From: Nymphaea colorata
Lineage: Eukaryota > Streptophyta > Magnoliopsida > Nymphaeales > Nymphaeaceae
DNA length: 64,000 nt
Direction of reading: 5' to 3'
Assembly: GCF_008831285.2 (NCBI RefSeq)
Contig: NC_045140.1
Location: forward strand, 19,156,370-19,220,369
The notes below the pieces were generated by a model that was not told the DNA's origin, did not search any database, and saw only the letters and a list, made by a program, of their open reading frames with translations. This document shows positions 21,701 to 32,259 of the stretch, one piece after another (within the stretch, counting starts at the first letter, position 1; each line of letters opens with the position of its first letter). A program made the position numbers and the translations under genes.

Positions 21701-23014
21701 ATCATTTGAGGAAAAAACAGCCAGACAATTGTGAGACTTGGTTAATTTGCTTACCGACATGAGATTTGCTGATAGATTAGGGATATAAAGAACTTGAGAT
21801 TTTTGTCCCTTTTCAAAGAACATAGTTTCACCATATCCTTCAGCAATAATGGGGGATCCATCAGCAGTAAAAACTGGTCGTTTTTTTGTTTTGTCAACAT
21901 TGATCAAATTTGCTAAGTCGCTAGACATATGATCGGTGGCCCCTGTATCAATAACCCATATAGAAGGATTTAAAGTAGCAGTCAAAGCAAAGTTACCTTC
22001 AGAATTGCTGACGGGCTGAGATGAAATTAGATTGGTCTTGGCAAACTTTTGAAAGAACTTCTCAAGATCGTCTTTGGTAACAAAATTGGCTGAGTCTGAG
22101 TTGGTGGAGGACGATCCGTTGTCTCTTGTGGGTCTTCCAACCAGCTCCCAACATTTTTCTCGGGTGTGACCAGATCGCTTGCAGTGTGTACATCTAAATT
22201 TGTTTCTTCCTTTCTGATAGCTAAAGTTGGCATTTGAAGGCCTGTTACTATTCGGGAGTTTTTTATTCCCTTTGGCAGGTTCGACTTGCGCAACACAGGC
22301 CATTTTCTCATGACTTTCTTCAGAAATTTCAGTTTTGGTATTGGAATTCATAACTTGCCTTCGTGCAGCCTCCCTTTGTATCATTTGACAGACGTTGTTG
22401 AAGTTGGGAAGATGAGATGTATTAAGAATTTGACTCCTAATACTTTCATACTCAGCTCCTAATCCTGCCAACAACTTAAAAATTTTGTCTTCCTCAAACC
22501 GAATTTTGTATATATCAGGATCAGTCGTAACTGGCCTATATTGCAGAAGTTCATCAAACCGGCTTTTGAGTTCTCCTATGTAAAGGTTCAGTGGTTTGTC
22601 TCCCTTCATAAGATTGGCAATCTCGACTTGAATTTGATAAACCCGAGCAAGATTATTCTGTTCGGAAAAAAGTTGCTTTAATTCATCCCAAATTTCCTTT
22701 GCAGTCTCTTGATACATAAATAAATTCGCAATAGAGGGCTCCATGGAGTTAATGAGCCAAGACATCACCATATCATTTTCTGATTGCCAATCGTCAAATT
22801 TGGGATCTGACCTGTCTGGAGGGCTAATTTTCCCATTTATGTATCCAAACTTGGATCGCCCGCTTAAAAACAACCGAGCCGCCTTTGCCCAACTTAGATA
22901 ATTGGCACCATTCAAAAGAGTATTGGTAATTTTCAGAGGTTGACTACTTTGCTCGTTGTTATTGAAACATCTTATGTTATCCGTAGCCTCTTGTCTTTGT
23001 TGTTCACTTGCCAT
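18710..23014 (-). CDS. Copia gag-pol polyprotein, 1434 residues, intact
   Basis: One open frame encodes all copia functions in the usual order. The Gag domain is in about residues 25-230, with a CX2CX4HX4C zinc knuckle at 275-288. The aspartic protease has DTGA at 356-359. Integrase has an HHCC zinc site (H485, H491, C510, C513) and catalytic D540, D603 and E639 (D-x35-E). Reverse transcriptase has YVDD at 1117-1120 and LYGLKQSPRAW before it. RNase H has YTDADWAG with D1281 and SSAEAEY. Integrase before reverse transcriptase places it in Ty1/copia. All catalytic residues seen are present and there is no stop or frameshift, so the element may be autonomous. The start at 23014 (MASEQQ) follows a leader of about 0.9 kb. 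Confidence 0.95.
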   Translation of the reverse strand: MASEQQRQEATDNIRCFNNNEQSSQPLKITNTLLNGANYLSWAKAARLFLSGRSKFGYINGKISPPDRSDPKFDDWQSENDMVMSWLINSMEPSIANLFMYQETAKEIWDELKQLFSEQNNLARVYQIQVEIANLMKGDKPLNLYIGELKSRFDELLQYRPVTTDPDIYKIRFEEDKIFKLLAGLGAEYESIRSQILNTSHLPNFNNVCQMIQREAARRQVMNSNTKTEISEESHEKMACVAQVEPAKGNKKLPNSNRPSNANFSYQKGRNKFRCTHCKRSGHTREKCWELVGRPTRDNGSSSTNSDSANFVTKDDLEKFFQKFAKTNLISSQPVSNSEGNFALTATLNPSIWVIDTGATDHMSSDLANLINVDKTKKRPVFTADGSPIIAEGYGETMFFEKGQKSQVLYIPNLSANLMSVSKLTKSHNCLAVFSSNDVIFQDLVTKREIGRGHEKNGLYVMDKNSCSFMMNDQQDRSSHYWTWHARLGHISDQNLIRLIPHLTVEKHSCDACEFSKSMRLPFQSSTENSKEIFDLVHSDVWGPAPEVSYSGFRYYVSFIDDKTRMTWLFFLKYKSEVFCAFKDFFKMVHTQYGVKIKKLRSDNGGEYVNDALENFLKEEGVQPQYSCAGTPQQNGVAERKNRQLLNIVRSLMIHMHVPFRFWNDAIATSCYIVNRAPSSSIENQVHIELLLNRKVSIKHLKVFGCKCYTHIQEKFRNKFEKRAVKCIFLGYSSRKKGYKCYDPVTRKLFISRDVKFFEQEYFFDNQRKGEMNTKDLTKQPHTVKISNEVPHTSKQLVLPMVEISNDVPCARQPHFEPQSDLAQNASNDDNVSLLSPQRTQQPDTSTNPLTSSTEPNLNLSNSNPTSQENLIRRITRSTRLPTKFSDYYTYLTANKNHFIDQYISFENLPIHYKSYILNTYSQHEPKTYEEAKSDPGWLNAMEEELAALAKNKTWDLVPLPNGKKLVGCKWVYRIKYNSDGSVERYKARLVAKGFTQTEGIDYTETFAPVAKMSSVRTLISVAANKRWPLTQLDVKNAFLHGELNEEVYMEAPKGIKKEHGYVCKLKKALYGLKQSPRAWFARLSDALIKMGFKRSSADHTMFMHLKNSKICILLVYVDDIIMTGDDTDFMPRVKGYLNQLFEIKDLGMLRFFLGIEVAHSNKGVFLCQRKYMLDLLKETGCLGAKPAETPLEANCKLKKDEGEPIENVQSFQKLVGKLIYLTVTRPDISYALSLISQFMHSPRSSHVEAAHRILRYLKRCPGREILMKRNLPLDVVGYTDADWAGDPNDRRSTSGFCTFVGGNLVTWKSKKQSVVARSSAEAEYRAMAGCTCELVWIKALLKDMNIDVREPIKLICDNMAAIYIGANPVFHERTKHIEIDCHFIREKIQDGTIETCHVKSENQLADIFTKSLAREKHQDIVNKLGQIDICPST

Positions 23015-23907
23015 CAGGTTATAATTTCACCCAGAAACGACAGGAAAAAAAGGAAGGAAAGAGCAATAGGGCAGAAAACCGACCTTGGTGCAACAGGGAA
23101 GGGCAAGAAAAATCAGGCAGAACTTAGAAAATCCAGCGTTCCTTCCTCACGGCTCCACAAATCCTGAAACGTCTGAATAAAGTTGCACAAGAATCACCGT
23201 CGAGTGAAAATTTCGGCAGTGCTCCTGTTATAAAGTTCCAAAAAACAGGGTGCGGTGGAAGTAGGATTCAACCCTGTCACGCGCAGGTGGAGATGTTCAA
23301 AGAGCAGGGAATAGGCGGCCAGAAATCCTTCGATTTCGGCCGGCTCCGGCACCAAGATGGGTCGAGCTCCGATGCGATGGAAAGAGGACTACCAGGTGAT
23401 GTTCCCTGTCTGATTTCACGGCGAAAGGTGATCTGTGGAAGTAGCGCCGATTTTTCAAAGTTTGGGGCAGGAAACAGTCGACAATCCCCTTACGCAGGAG
23501 AAGAAGCAAACCAGCGGCCGGATTTTGATTCACTCCGGACGGCTCCGACGTCGATTCAGCACAAGATTGGGTTCTTTGGAAACGTAGCAAGCCCAGGATG
23601 TAACCTGAGCAAAAAGAGGGCCGACAGAAATCCGTGCGGGCGACTGCGTGCAAATGAACAGGCGTGCGGGAAAAAATGGCAGAAAAAAGGGCGGCCGGAA
23701 ATCGTTCGATTCCGGCCGGCAGGAAGACTTTCCGAGGGAGAGATCGGTCCCTTTGGATTCGCCACTCCCCAGAGGTGTTGTCTGGCAATAGACGGTCGCT
23801 GGAGACAGCACTGGCGAAGTGATGAACAACCGCCGGAACGAACACGTTCGTTCAAAAACAGAAACCTTGTTTTCTTGGCAGGCGCCGACTTCAATATCGC
23901 AGAACCC

Positions 23908-23919
23908 GCTCTGATACCA
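23908..23919 (-). other. Primer-binding site, initiator tRNA-Met type
   Basis: On the minus strand the sequence is TGGTATCAGAGC, the usual plant copia primer-binding site complementary to initiator tRNA-Met. It lies just inside the 5' LTR, separated by two copies of an AT-rich 12-mer (TGATAAAAAACG, 23920-23943) that may belong to the LTR. Confidence 0.85.
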
Positions 23920-23943
23920 TGATAAAAAACGTGATAAAAAACG

Positions 23944-24230
23944 TGAGAGAGACAATCATACAAGAGAACAACACAATTTACGTGGTTCGGCACTACGGCC
24001 TACATCCACGGAGGAGGAAGAAGACGATTTTTGTATTCACTCTGTTCTATCACATTCTAAGGGAAAGAGGGTTTTTATACAGGAAGATAACCACGAGAAC
24101 GGCTACTTTATCTTTCCAAAAACTAGGAGAGGACCTCTTTCCCTTTTTTAATACAATCACAATCTAATCCTAACGGTAGGATATTGCTGATTGATGGCAG
24201 TATCAATCTTCTTCCATAAATCTTGCAACA
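23944..24230 (-). repeat. 5' LTR of the copia element
   Basis: 287 bp identical to the left LTR. If the two AT-rich 12-mers next to the primer-binding site belong to it, it starts at 23920 and is 311 bp. Confidence 0.9.
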
Positions 24231-24507
24231 GACCTTCCCTGCAGAAGCAGGGTAGAGTACCTTTATTGGCGTGTTCTTCTTTCGCAGGTAATTGTCATAT
24301 TTGTTGCACTCGAAATAGTATTCTGCGTCCCTTGTTGGATACAGTTTGTGGATTCCACTTCCACAAGGACCACCATTGTTCTCACGCAACCAAACGCTAA
24401 TTGTTGTTCTGAAAGGGCTTGGAACGTTGGAAGCTCCATTCTGGCTTTCCTGGAACAGCATTGAGACTTTAAAGGCCGTTTTGACACCAGTACCAAATTG
24501 TTACTTT
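24231..24507 (+). repeat. GH3-B 3'-flank segment, right direct copy
   Basis: Direct repeat of 18115-18398 with few differences (for example CTCGAAATAG for CCCGAAATAG). It continues into the left arm of the hairpin repeat. Confidence 0.85.
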
Positions 24508-25103
24508 CTAATAAAAAATTGAGATAGATTATCGAAGCTTGTAACATATTGTTTTGATAAATCTACTCAAAATTTGGAGACAGAATCATTAGACACAATA
24601 ACAACCTTTTATGTGGGGGCAAAGAACCTCTTATAAACCACTTGAGAGTTGTGTTATTTTTTATGGTGGGGTGAACTTACTTACCGCTCATGTAAGTTCC
24701 AACGTAATCCATCGGTTGGGTTGTTGTTTACACTAATGTAGGACGAGAACTTTTATGAGCGGTAAGTAAGTTCACCCCACCATAAAAAATAACACAACTC
24801 TCAAGAGGTTTATGAGAGGTTCTTTGCCCCACATAATAGGTTGTTATTGTGTCTAATAATTCTGTCTCAAAATTTTGATAGATTTATCAAAACACTATGT
24901 TACAAGCTTCTATAATCTATCCCAATTTTTGAGGCAGTTTCATTAGAAAGTAACAATTTGGTACTGGTGTCAAAACGGCCTCTAAAGTCTCAATGCTATT
25001 CCAGGAAAGCCAGAATGGAGCTTCCAACATTCCAAGCCCTTCCAGAACAACAATCAACGTTTGGTTTTTGGTTGCTTGAGAACAATGGTGGTCCTTGTGG
25101 AAG
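24356..25103. repeat. Large inverted repeat, about 340-bp arms
   Basis: The left arm (24356-24691) and right arm (24755-25103) are reverse complements with scattered mismatches, around a loop of about 63 bp. For example, GGGGTGAACTTACTTACCGC on the left pairs with GCGGTAAGTAAGTTCACCCC on the right. Part of the arm is GH3 3'-flank sequence (CTCCATTCTGGCTTTCCTGG). A related arm occurs at 57308-57720. A transcript would form a long hairpin. Confidence 0.85.
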
Positions 25104-25624
25104 GCTCAGGACTAAATCATGTGCTCCCTTGAGATGAGAGCAAAAATTCATCCCAAATGCCCGAAGTCTTCTTTCCAATTGCTCAATTTTGTAATACGTA
25201 TAAAAGTACCGGTTGCTTGAGATTCTTAAGCAATTATTTCAACTTTTTATTACATTTAATTTCATATTCATACAATTGGAGTGAGTAATGGTGAATTTGG
25301 CTATTCTCATGTAGTTAAAAACAATAAAAAAAAGGTATGAATTAATACAAGATCCATAAAAATATACATCACTTTTTTTTCATTGTTTTTTTTTTAACCA
25401 TCCATCACAATTGATCAAACTGTTCTCATGAGGGTAACTTGAATTTGGATCGATAGATGATCAAACAATCCATCACAATTGATCAGTGGAGTGTTGAAAT
25501 GACCACAATGTAAATAAGTGCAGCTGAATTGAGTGAGTTAGGGGTGAGCACGACCAAGTAAGTCCGAGTCCGGCCGAGTTAGGGGTCAGCCAGTTCGAGT
25601 CAGGGGCGAGTCAGTTCAAACTTG
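25104..25624. other. Intergenic unit sequence
   Basis: Contains a stretch shared with 59870-60060 (CCAATTGCTCAATTTT, GGTTGCTTGAGAT). No gene is seen. Confidence 0.45.
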
Positions 25625-26082
25625 ACTCGTGGCAGATTTCTTGACAATCTGAGCTGATTCGGGTGATATTCTACTCAGGCCGACTAGTTTGCCAACTATG
25701 GTGTTGAAAGAATTGATGTATCGTAGCTAATCTCTTGCCATTTTTATCATCCTCATTTTTTAATTTGCTTTGATCCCTTACAAATTCATTGTGAAAATTA
25801 TCCTTTCTCAAAATCGCCAAAAAAAAAAAAGTTTAGTGGTTGTTCTTGCTTGGGTATTTTATGTTGAGACTAATTTCGTGGTTTTAGTGGGTAATTTGAG
25901 AAGCATAGAAAACCCTTAGGAAGTTGTTCCTTTTTTGCCATACACGGCCAATTACTTTGAACCATCAACATATTCAAGAAAATTGGACATGTGGTGGGAC
26001 ATGTCTATACGTAGTTTAAGTCTATTGGACAAATTATGATATGGTATGAGGTACCTCAAGAAATCTATAGTTGAACTCACTA
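25625..26082 (+). repeat. GH3 promoter-proximal block, copy d
   Basis: Copy upstream of gene C, followed by an intact (TA)n tract (about 26083-26106). It is the unmodified counterpart of the atpB insertion site at 1939-2536. Confidence 0.75.
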
Positions 26083-26383
26083 TATACATATATATATATA
26101 TATATAAAAGAGATGTTCAATGTCTATTATGGATGTCAGTTGAGTCAAACATTCGATCAAACCATTCTACAAACAATATATATAAATAAATATTCGATTA
26201 AGAAATTGGATAAGATCCAAATTGTAGAAATGACATCCGATTAGATTCAAATTTGTATCTAATCGAAAAAATCCAATCGAATAGAGATACAAATTCACAT
26301 CAGATTTATTTTTAAACATGTATCATATATTCAATGCTATTACCTTTTGAAAATCAGGCAAATTCAGTTTAAAATTAGATCGA

Positions 26384-26640
26384 TTGGATATGAGGGTAAA
26401 AGTTGGATTTATTAAGGAAGAAAATGCAAGTCGTCCCAAGATGATGGCTATGACAAATCTAACAGCAATGAAAAGTCTAATTCAGGCGGCTGCAGTCATG
26501 GCAACAACAATGGAAAGTCCAATTCAAATTCTTTTCCAAAGCAAAGGCCTAATTCAAATCCAGACGGCTACAGTCATGGCAACTACAATGGAAGTCTAAT
26601 CAAAATTCTTTCCCAAAACTGTTATGGGATACCCGTGAAC
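26384..26640 (+). pseudogene. Copia Gag-like Asn/Gly/Ser-rich relic, copy 1
   Basis: Broken frames contain GYDKSNSNEKSNSGG-like text and KQRPNSNPDGYSHGN. This resembles the Asn/Ser/Gly-rich linker of copia Gag proteins. Related sequence is at 36300-36600 upstream of gene D and on the minus strand at 56840-57230. It is only present upstream of C and D, so it joined the unit after they split from A and B. Confidence 0.5.
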
Positions 26641-27254
26641 AGCAGATTTTCCGTCTTAAAAGGAAAAATATTATCCCTTTAATTATCTTACAAAATCCTC
26701 TATCAATTACACGCTGACCCATTAGTTACATACTCCCATATATATTGTATTGACACGCATGAATCAAAATAAAAAAAAAACGAGCAAGAGTTTTCTTTCT
26801 GGTCGTGGACGTAGGTTTACCAAAACGAACTACGTGATTATGGTTTTCTTCTTCCTTGCTTTTCGTTTGCTTCTTTAGGGTTCAGAACATAGTCGGACAG
26901 TTAAATCAGATTTTAGATTTAGATTCATATATAACTATTTTTATTAGTATTTGAATATGAATATGTGAATATTTGAAAACAAATGCGGTTTTAGCTACAT
27001 TCAATTCAAATTCGATCCGCGCACATCCTTATATAAGACATTTGCTCACAAGCCACCACGAGTTGATTGACTATGGTCAAAATCTTGGGCATCGCCACCA
27101 GTTAATTGACTATTGACTATGGTCAAAATCTTGGGCATGGCAGGATGTATAATAAAACCATTGACTAGTGACTACAGAAAAAAAAGAAAAAACCATTACA
27201 AATGGACGTTGAAGTTGATAGATAGAATACACGAAGTTCTTAACTGGGCAGAGA
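26641..27254. other. Upstream region of GH3-C
   Basis: Intergenic sequence closely matching the region upstream of gene D (36660-37234). It includes a tandem GAGTTGATTGACTATGGTC motif near 27060-27125. No separate gene is seen. Confidence 0.5.
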
Positions 27255-27263
27255 GATATAAAG
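27255..27263 (+). promoter_or_regulatory. Putative TATA box of GH3-C
   Basis: GATATAAAG lies about 70 bp before the start codon. Gene D has the same motif at the same distance. Confidence 0.5.
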
Positions 27264-27329
27264 CAAAGGGCCGCAGGAGAACGGAGGAACACAAACATAC
27301 AAGTTTAAGACGGAAAATCCGACCGGGAG

Positions 27330-29665
27330 ATGGAGATGTTGAAGTTGATGGAAGAAATGACCAACAACACCGACAGAGAGCAGGAGAAGGTGCTGGCCGA
27401 TATCCTCTCCCTGAATGCCCACACCGAGTACCTACAGAAGCATGGTCTCGCCGGAAACACCGACCGAGAGTTATTCAAGACGACGCTGCCCGTCGTTAGC
27501 TATGAAGACATCCGGTCGGACATCCATCGCATAGCAGACGGCGATCGCTCTTCCATCTTGTCTGCCCTTCCTCTTTCCCACTTCATTTGCAGGTCTTTCT
27601 CTCTCTCTTTCTCTCTGCCCTTCAACCAGTTAAAGAACAGAGCAGAAAAGATAAATAGCCACGTAAGATGCGGCTCAAGGGTTCTTAATTTTATTGCAGC
27701 TCCGGCACGTCAGGTGGTGAGAAGAAGATGCTGCCACTGGTAGAGGGAGATCACGACAGAGTGGAGATGGTAGATAGGTTTATGGGTAGCCTGATGAACA
27801 GGTATCTTCTTAAGACCTGAAAGTACACATACCAATACTAAAGGCATCGCCATGCATGCTAATGCACCTGCAACAACTGATTTTAAATGATTCCTTTTTC
27901 AGTTTTTCACCATCAAACAAATTTGAAGTCATATATAACGAATCAAATATGCTCTTAACTGTATTCACTTTTCTAGATATCCATATCCAATTTGAATTCA
28001 AATGCAAATAAAGAAAGTTGTATTTGAATCAGAATTCAAAATTCAGTTTTTCACTCCCATTCGAATTCGATTTTTACATTTATTATATTTATGTATATCC
28101 AAATTTGAATACAATCAAATATCATTTCGGTGTGCCTTGTTGAACAAAAAATTATTAGGAATTAAGTGTACTTCCTAAATTAAATTCTCTCTAGGCATGG
28201 CTCTGGTTTGAAGCAAGGCAAGAACCTGAACTTTGTCCACGTTAGAAAAGAGTGGGAGACGAGTGCAGGCATTCCAGTTCGCTCAGTTGTTACAAGCTGG
28301 TACAAGAGCAGTCACTTCCTTTCCAAGCACCATCGTTACAGCACCACCAACACCAGCCCGATCGCCTCTATACATTGCACAGACATGTTCCAGAGCATAT
28401 ACTCGCAGTTGCTCGCCGGCCTGGCCGACCGGTTGTCCGTCGTCCAGCTGTGCTCCACCTTCACGCTGGTTCTGGTCCAGGCCATCCATTTCCTTGAGCG
28501 CCACTACCAGGACCTGGCGAGGGACATTGAGAAGGGGACGGTTGATCCTCGAATCACGGACGAAGATGTCCGGGCAGCGCTGGAGACGAGATTGACACCT
28601 GACCCCGAGAACGCAGCACTTATAAGAAAGGAGTGTGGACGTGGGCAATGGAAGGGCATCATAAGAAGGATCTGGCCCAATGCCCAGTACTTGGCAGCCA
28701 CGGCGACGGGGAGTATGAGTCCCTACGTCCCTGTCTTGGATTTTTATAGCGATGGTCTGCCACTGGTTAGCCTTCTGTACGCGTCGTCCGAGTGCTTCTT
28801 CGGGATCAACTTGAACCCTTTCTGTAAGCCAGAGGACGTCGCCTACACCATCCTCCCGTATTTAGCCTATTTTGAGTTTCTGCCGGTCGAAACACCGGAA
28901 AGTTGCCTGCAGCCATCGGAGCTGGTGAATTTGGCTGATGTTCAGATGGGGAAGGAGTACGAGATAGTGGTGACCACTTACTCAGGTATGAATCTACCCT
29001 TGTTTTCGCATTCAAATGTAGGTTACTGTGATTGCCTGTTCTATTCATGGTTAATCTTTCATGTGTCTGACTCTGTTGATCTCACATTACCAGGTCTTTA
29101 CCGTTATAGAGTGGGAGACATCCTGAGAGTCGTGGGTTTCTATAACAAGGCGCCCCAATTCAAGTTTGTTTGCCGTGGCGATGCTGTGTTGAGCCTCGAT
29201 ATAGAAAAAACCAGTGAGGCAGATCTGCAGAAAGCAGTCGCGGCGGCGGAGGCCGCTCACCTTATTCCACACAACACGAGGGTGGCGGAATTTACTAGTT
29301 ACGCCGATGCGACCACCATTCCAGGCCACTATGTCATTTACTGGGAACTCTCACCAACAACAGATCAGACTGAAGGTTTTTTAGCAGATTATGTGATGGA
29401 GCAGTGTTGTGTGGTAATTGAGGAATCATTGGATGTATCTTATAAAGAAATGCGTGTTTACGACAGATCCATCGGGCCGCTAGAAATCAAGGTAGTGAAG
29501 AATGGCACTTTCGACAGACTCATGGACTTTGCTGTATCTAGTGGTGCTTCCGTGTCTCAGTACAAACCTCCTAGGTGTGTTAAATCTGCTTCCATCCTGC
29601 AAATTTTAGATGCAGCGGTTGTTTCTGCCCATTTCAGTCCTGGTCCGCCAAGTTGGTCTAAGTAG
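27330..29665 (+). CDS. GH3: GH3-C, acyl-acid-amido synthetase
   Basis: Exons are 27330-27592, 27700-27801, 28195-28985 and 29094-29665, giving 575 residues. SSGTSGGEKK (88-97), YASSE (317-321) and YRYRVGD (388-394) are intact, so the enzyme should bind ATP and form the acyl-adenylate. Intron 3 is only 108 bp because 87 bp present in gene D are missing. The remainder is a multiple of three without an in-frame stop, so exons 3 and 4 form one continuous open frame from 28195 to 29665. Retention would add 36 residues directly before the YRYRVGD motif. Splice sites GTATGA and TTACCAG remain. About six residues differ from gene D, including S/G in exon 3 and F-L/L-S before ADYVM. Confidence 0.9.
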
Positions 29666-30580
29666 CGCTGCAGCATCGTCGTCTCCATCCTGCAGACACT
29701 CATGGATTGAAGTCTCAAGTGCAAGAGATTTACACATATTTCACTGTTTGTATTAAATAAATGAGGATTCCTCTTTTTGGTGCAGGGTTGAATGTATTTT
29801 TTGTTCTTTCTTTGAATTAATATGTAACAGAATAAGTTAAGCGTCTACATAAATAAAAGACTATTTGATGGAAAACGTGGAATGAGGGTGCCCATTTCTT
29901 CTTTGCGCTTCGCGGATGAGGCGATGCCGATGGCCCGATGGCTGCACGGTGCGGGGGTCTCGCCGGTCTGTGAGCATGGTGTGGCCTACGAAAGAGAGAG
30001 AGAAAGTCAAAAGGGAACGGCAATTATTAAGGCTTAGTCCTTGATTTTAAATAAATAAATAAATAAAATGTTATATTTAAAATATATATAATGTATTCAT
30101 AATAAATAATATATTAAAATATATTAAATATAACCATAACCGAGTACCGGCAAACCGTTGGGTACCCTGAATCTATGCCCAGGTAAGTTTGTCCAGGTTG
30201 TGCGAAGGGAATTCAAAACGTAAACTTATCACCTACCAGTCCTTGCCCTACCATTGTGCCAACCTTCTTGAGAACAGATTTTTCATCAAGTTTTTGAATC
30301 CACAAAATAGATAATTATTACACGACGAACTGAGATTGTAAGAGCTTCTATGGATTGCAATTTGCAATTCAGAACATCTACATAACAAATCGGAGGATTC
30401 ATCTACGTAACAAATGGGAGGATTCATCTACAAGTCCATCAGGTAAACTTTCAAATCGAATTGGTTTTTTCTTCCTTTAAATCGTTTTGATAAGCATTTA
30501 ACATGACACCGGTTGTTCTGAATGTAAAACCAAGCATGAACAAGGAATTGCAGTCGTTCAAATATCATCGTGGAAAAACA
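29666..30580. other. GH3-C 3' flank and AT-rich intergenic DNA
   Basis: The conserved GH3 3' flank is followed by an (AAAT)n tract near 30046-30066 and a stretch with no recognised gene. Confidence 0.5.
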
Positions 30581-31329
30581 CACATCATGGTAGTAAAGAA
30601 TGCGTACGTATATAATTCAAAATTTTAATGCGCATTTGGTGAACGTCACCCCAAACATGACGAGGCCACCAAGCGTCACATTTAAAGAGTGCATATATAT
30701 ATATATATATATATGGAGGGCCATGTGGGGTTGTCATACCCATGTCGATGTCGACACTTGTTATGGCTTGTGTGCCAGGACACAAATATATATGAACCAT
30801 GACACTTGAAATCCCATTTGGCAATTCTATTGGTTGCTTGTTAAGTTCTAGCCATGGAGGATTGAGGTCGTTGCACTTGGGTTCATCTTCAACGGTCCAT
30901 CCTTGAGTTCTATATTACTCAATTTCAAAGACTCCACCAAAATTCACAAACTCAGGTGGGGTTTGCGAAAAGGTGTGGAATGAAGATGTAATTATTTGGA
31001 AACTGAGATATGTCCATGATACAAAGTTGCAGTCGAAAGAGCAGGAAATTTCATTGAACTTGCTCTTATGCTAACTTTGATTGCACATAATGGGTAACTG
31101 ATGTGCAAATTGAAACATAGTAAAGACATCACTAAAATATTAAAAGAAGCCATGAAACATAAAGAAATGAGAGAAAGGGAAGTTGAAGCCTTCACTTGGG
31201 GTGATCAAATATCCTTCCGCTCATCCAAAATGAAGGAATATACATGACATAACCAAGTACTGGCTAATTATATCACTTATCTTAGGAGAATATTTAACGA
31301 GGATAAAGCCAATGCATATCAAAACACAA
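30581..31329 (+). repeat. GH3-unit downstream repeat, copy 2
   Basis: Counterpart of 10811-12350, shortened by deletions. A (TA)n tract at 30692-30713 sits at one deletion point. Confidence 0.65.
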
Positions 31330-31975
31330 TGTCTGGATTAAAGCTATGAAGGAGGAATTGAATGCATCTGCATAAAATAACACATGAGATGCTATTTTGA
31401 ATGAAGTTGCCTTTGTTGCAAAGGGGTAGACACAAACAAATGAAATTAATTACTTCTTAAGGCATGCACATGTAGCAAAAATGAATACGCCAAGAATTTT
31501 ATTCTCTTTGTGGCATGTAATTTCAATTGAACGAATATGTTTTAACTTGACATAAATAACACTTTTCAATATAGAGAGCTTGGAAAAGAGGTAAATACAG
31601 AATTATCTTCTGGATATCCTATGAAGGTAGAAGAAATACTGTTTGCAACCTTAAACAGGTCATGTATTACCTCAAGCAGCATCCAAAAGCTTGATATTCA
31701 AAACTAAACTCAGCACTGCCCTCCAAAGGAAGGGTTTTTAATGTAGCTTCAATGACAATATTTTATTTAATTAAAGGAAGTTGCAAACTAACATATGTTT
31801 TGGTTTATGCTGATCATATTGTTACTTAAGAAGGATTTACAAAATTGAAGGAATATTTTAACAAAATTTTTACTATAAAGGGCATTGGTAAGCTGAAATA
31901 CTTTTTAAATATTAAAGTAGCACAAAGAAAAAAAAAAAGAAAGCAGAACCCTCAACATCCCTTGAAGGAAATTGG
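31330..31975 (+). pseudogene. Decayed copia reverse transcriptase, copy 2
   Basis: Same relic as 12370-13060. IKAMKEELNA near 31336, SCIT-SSSIQK in place of ALYGLKQSPRA near 31660, a YADHIV-like active-site remnant near 31808 (family YVDD) and KEYFNKIFTIKGIGKLKYFL near 31850. Stops and frameshifts separate the pieces. Confidence 0.75.
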
Positions 31976-32259
31976 CCAACTAGCAGCCGAAGCTATATAT
32001 ATATATATATATTTATTTATTTATTTATTTTTATATATATATACACACCAGTTTTAACACACCATTGCTTTTCAAGCACAGAAACCATCTGTGAGGCCAA
32101 GCCCGAAGTCACCAGGAAAGGGGAGGTAACCGGCTTCATTAATGCAAAAAAAATTTGCTTGGTGAGAAAATTTTTTTTGAAAGCCAGAGAGACTGCCCAA
32201 CAGGTTGACCACCTTCCCCATACTTAACAAAAAGTAGAGTTGGCTGGCTTGCTGTCCCA

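Larger units (their letters stand above)
18401..24230 (-). mobile_element. Full-length Ty1/copia LTR retrotransposon
   Basis: A complete element transcribed from the minus strand. It has two LTRs (18414-18700 and 23944-24230), a tRNA-Met-type primer-binding site, a leader of about 0.9 kb, one uninterrupted gag-pol frame and a polypurine tract. The 287 bp of LTR compared are identical base for base, so insertion was very recent. No 5-bp target duplication is evident: the left flank reads AAAAC and the right flank GACCT. A host segment of about 280 bp is instead present on both sides in direct orientation. This is not a standard integration footprint. Confidence 0.93.

Noticed and set aside
28283-28648. 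Long antisense open frames over GH3 exon 3, also in A, B and D
   Set aside because: They mirror GC-rich GH3 exon 3 and recur only because the sense exon is conserved. They resemble no protein family.
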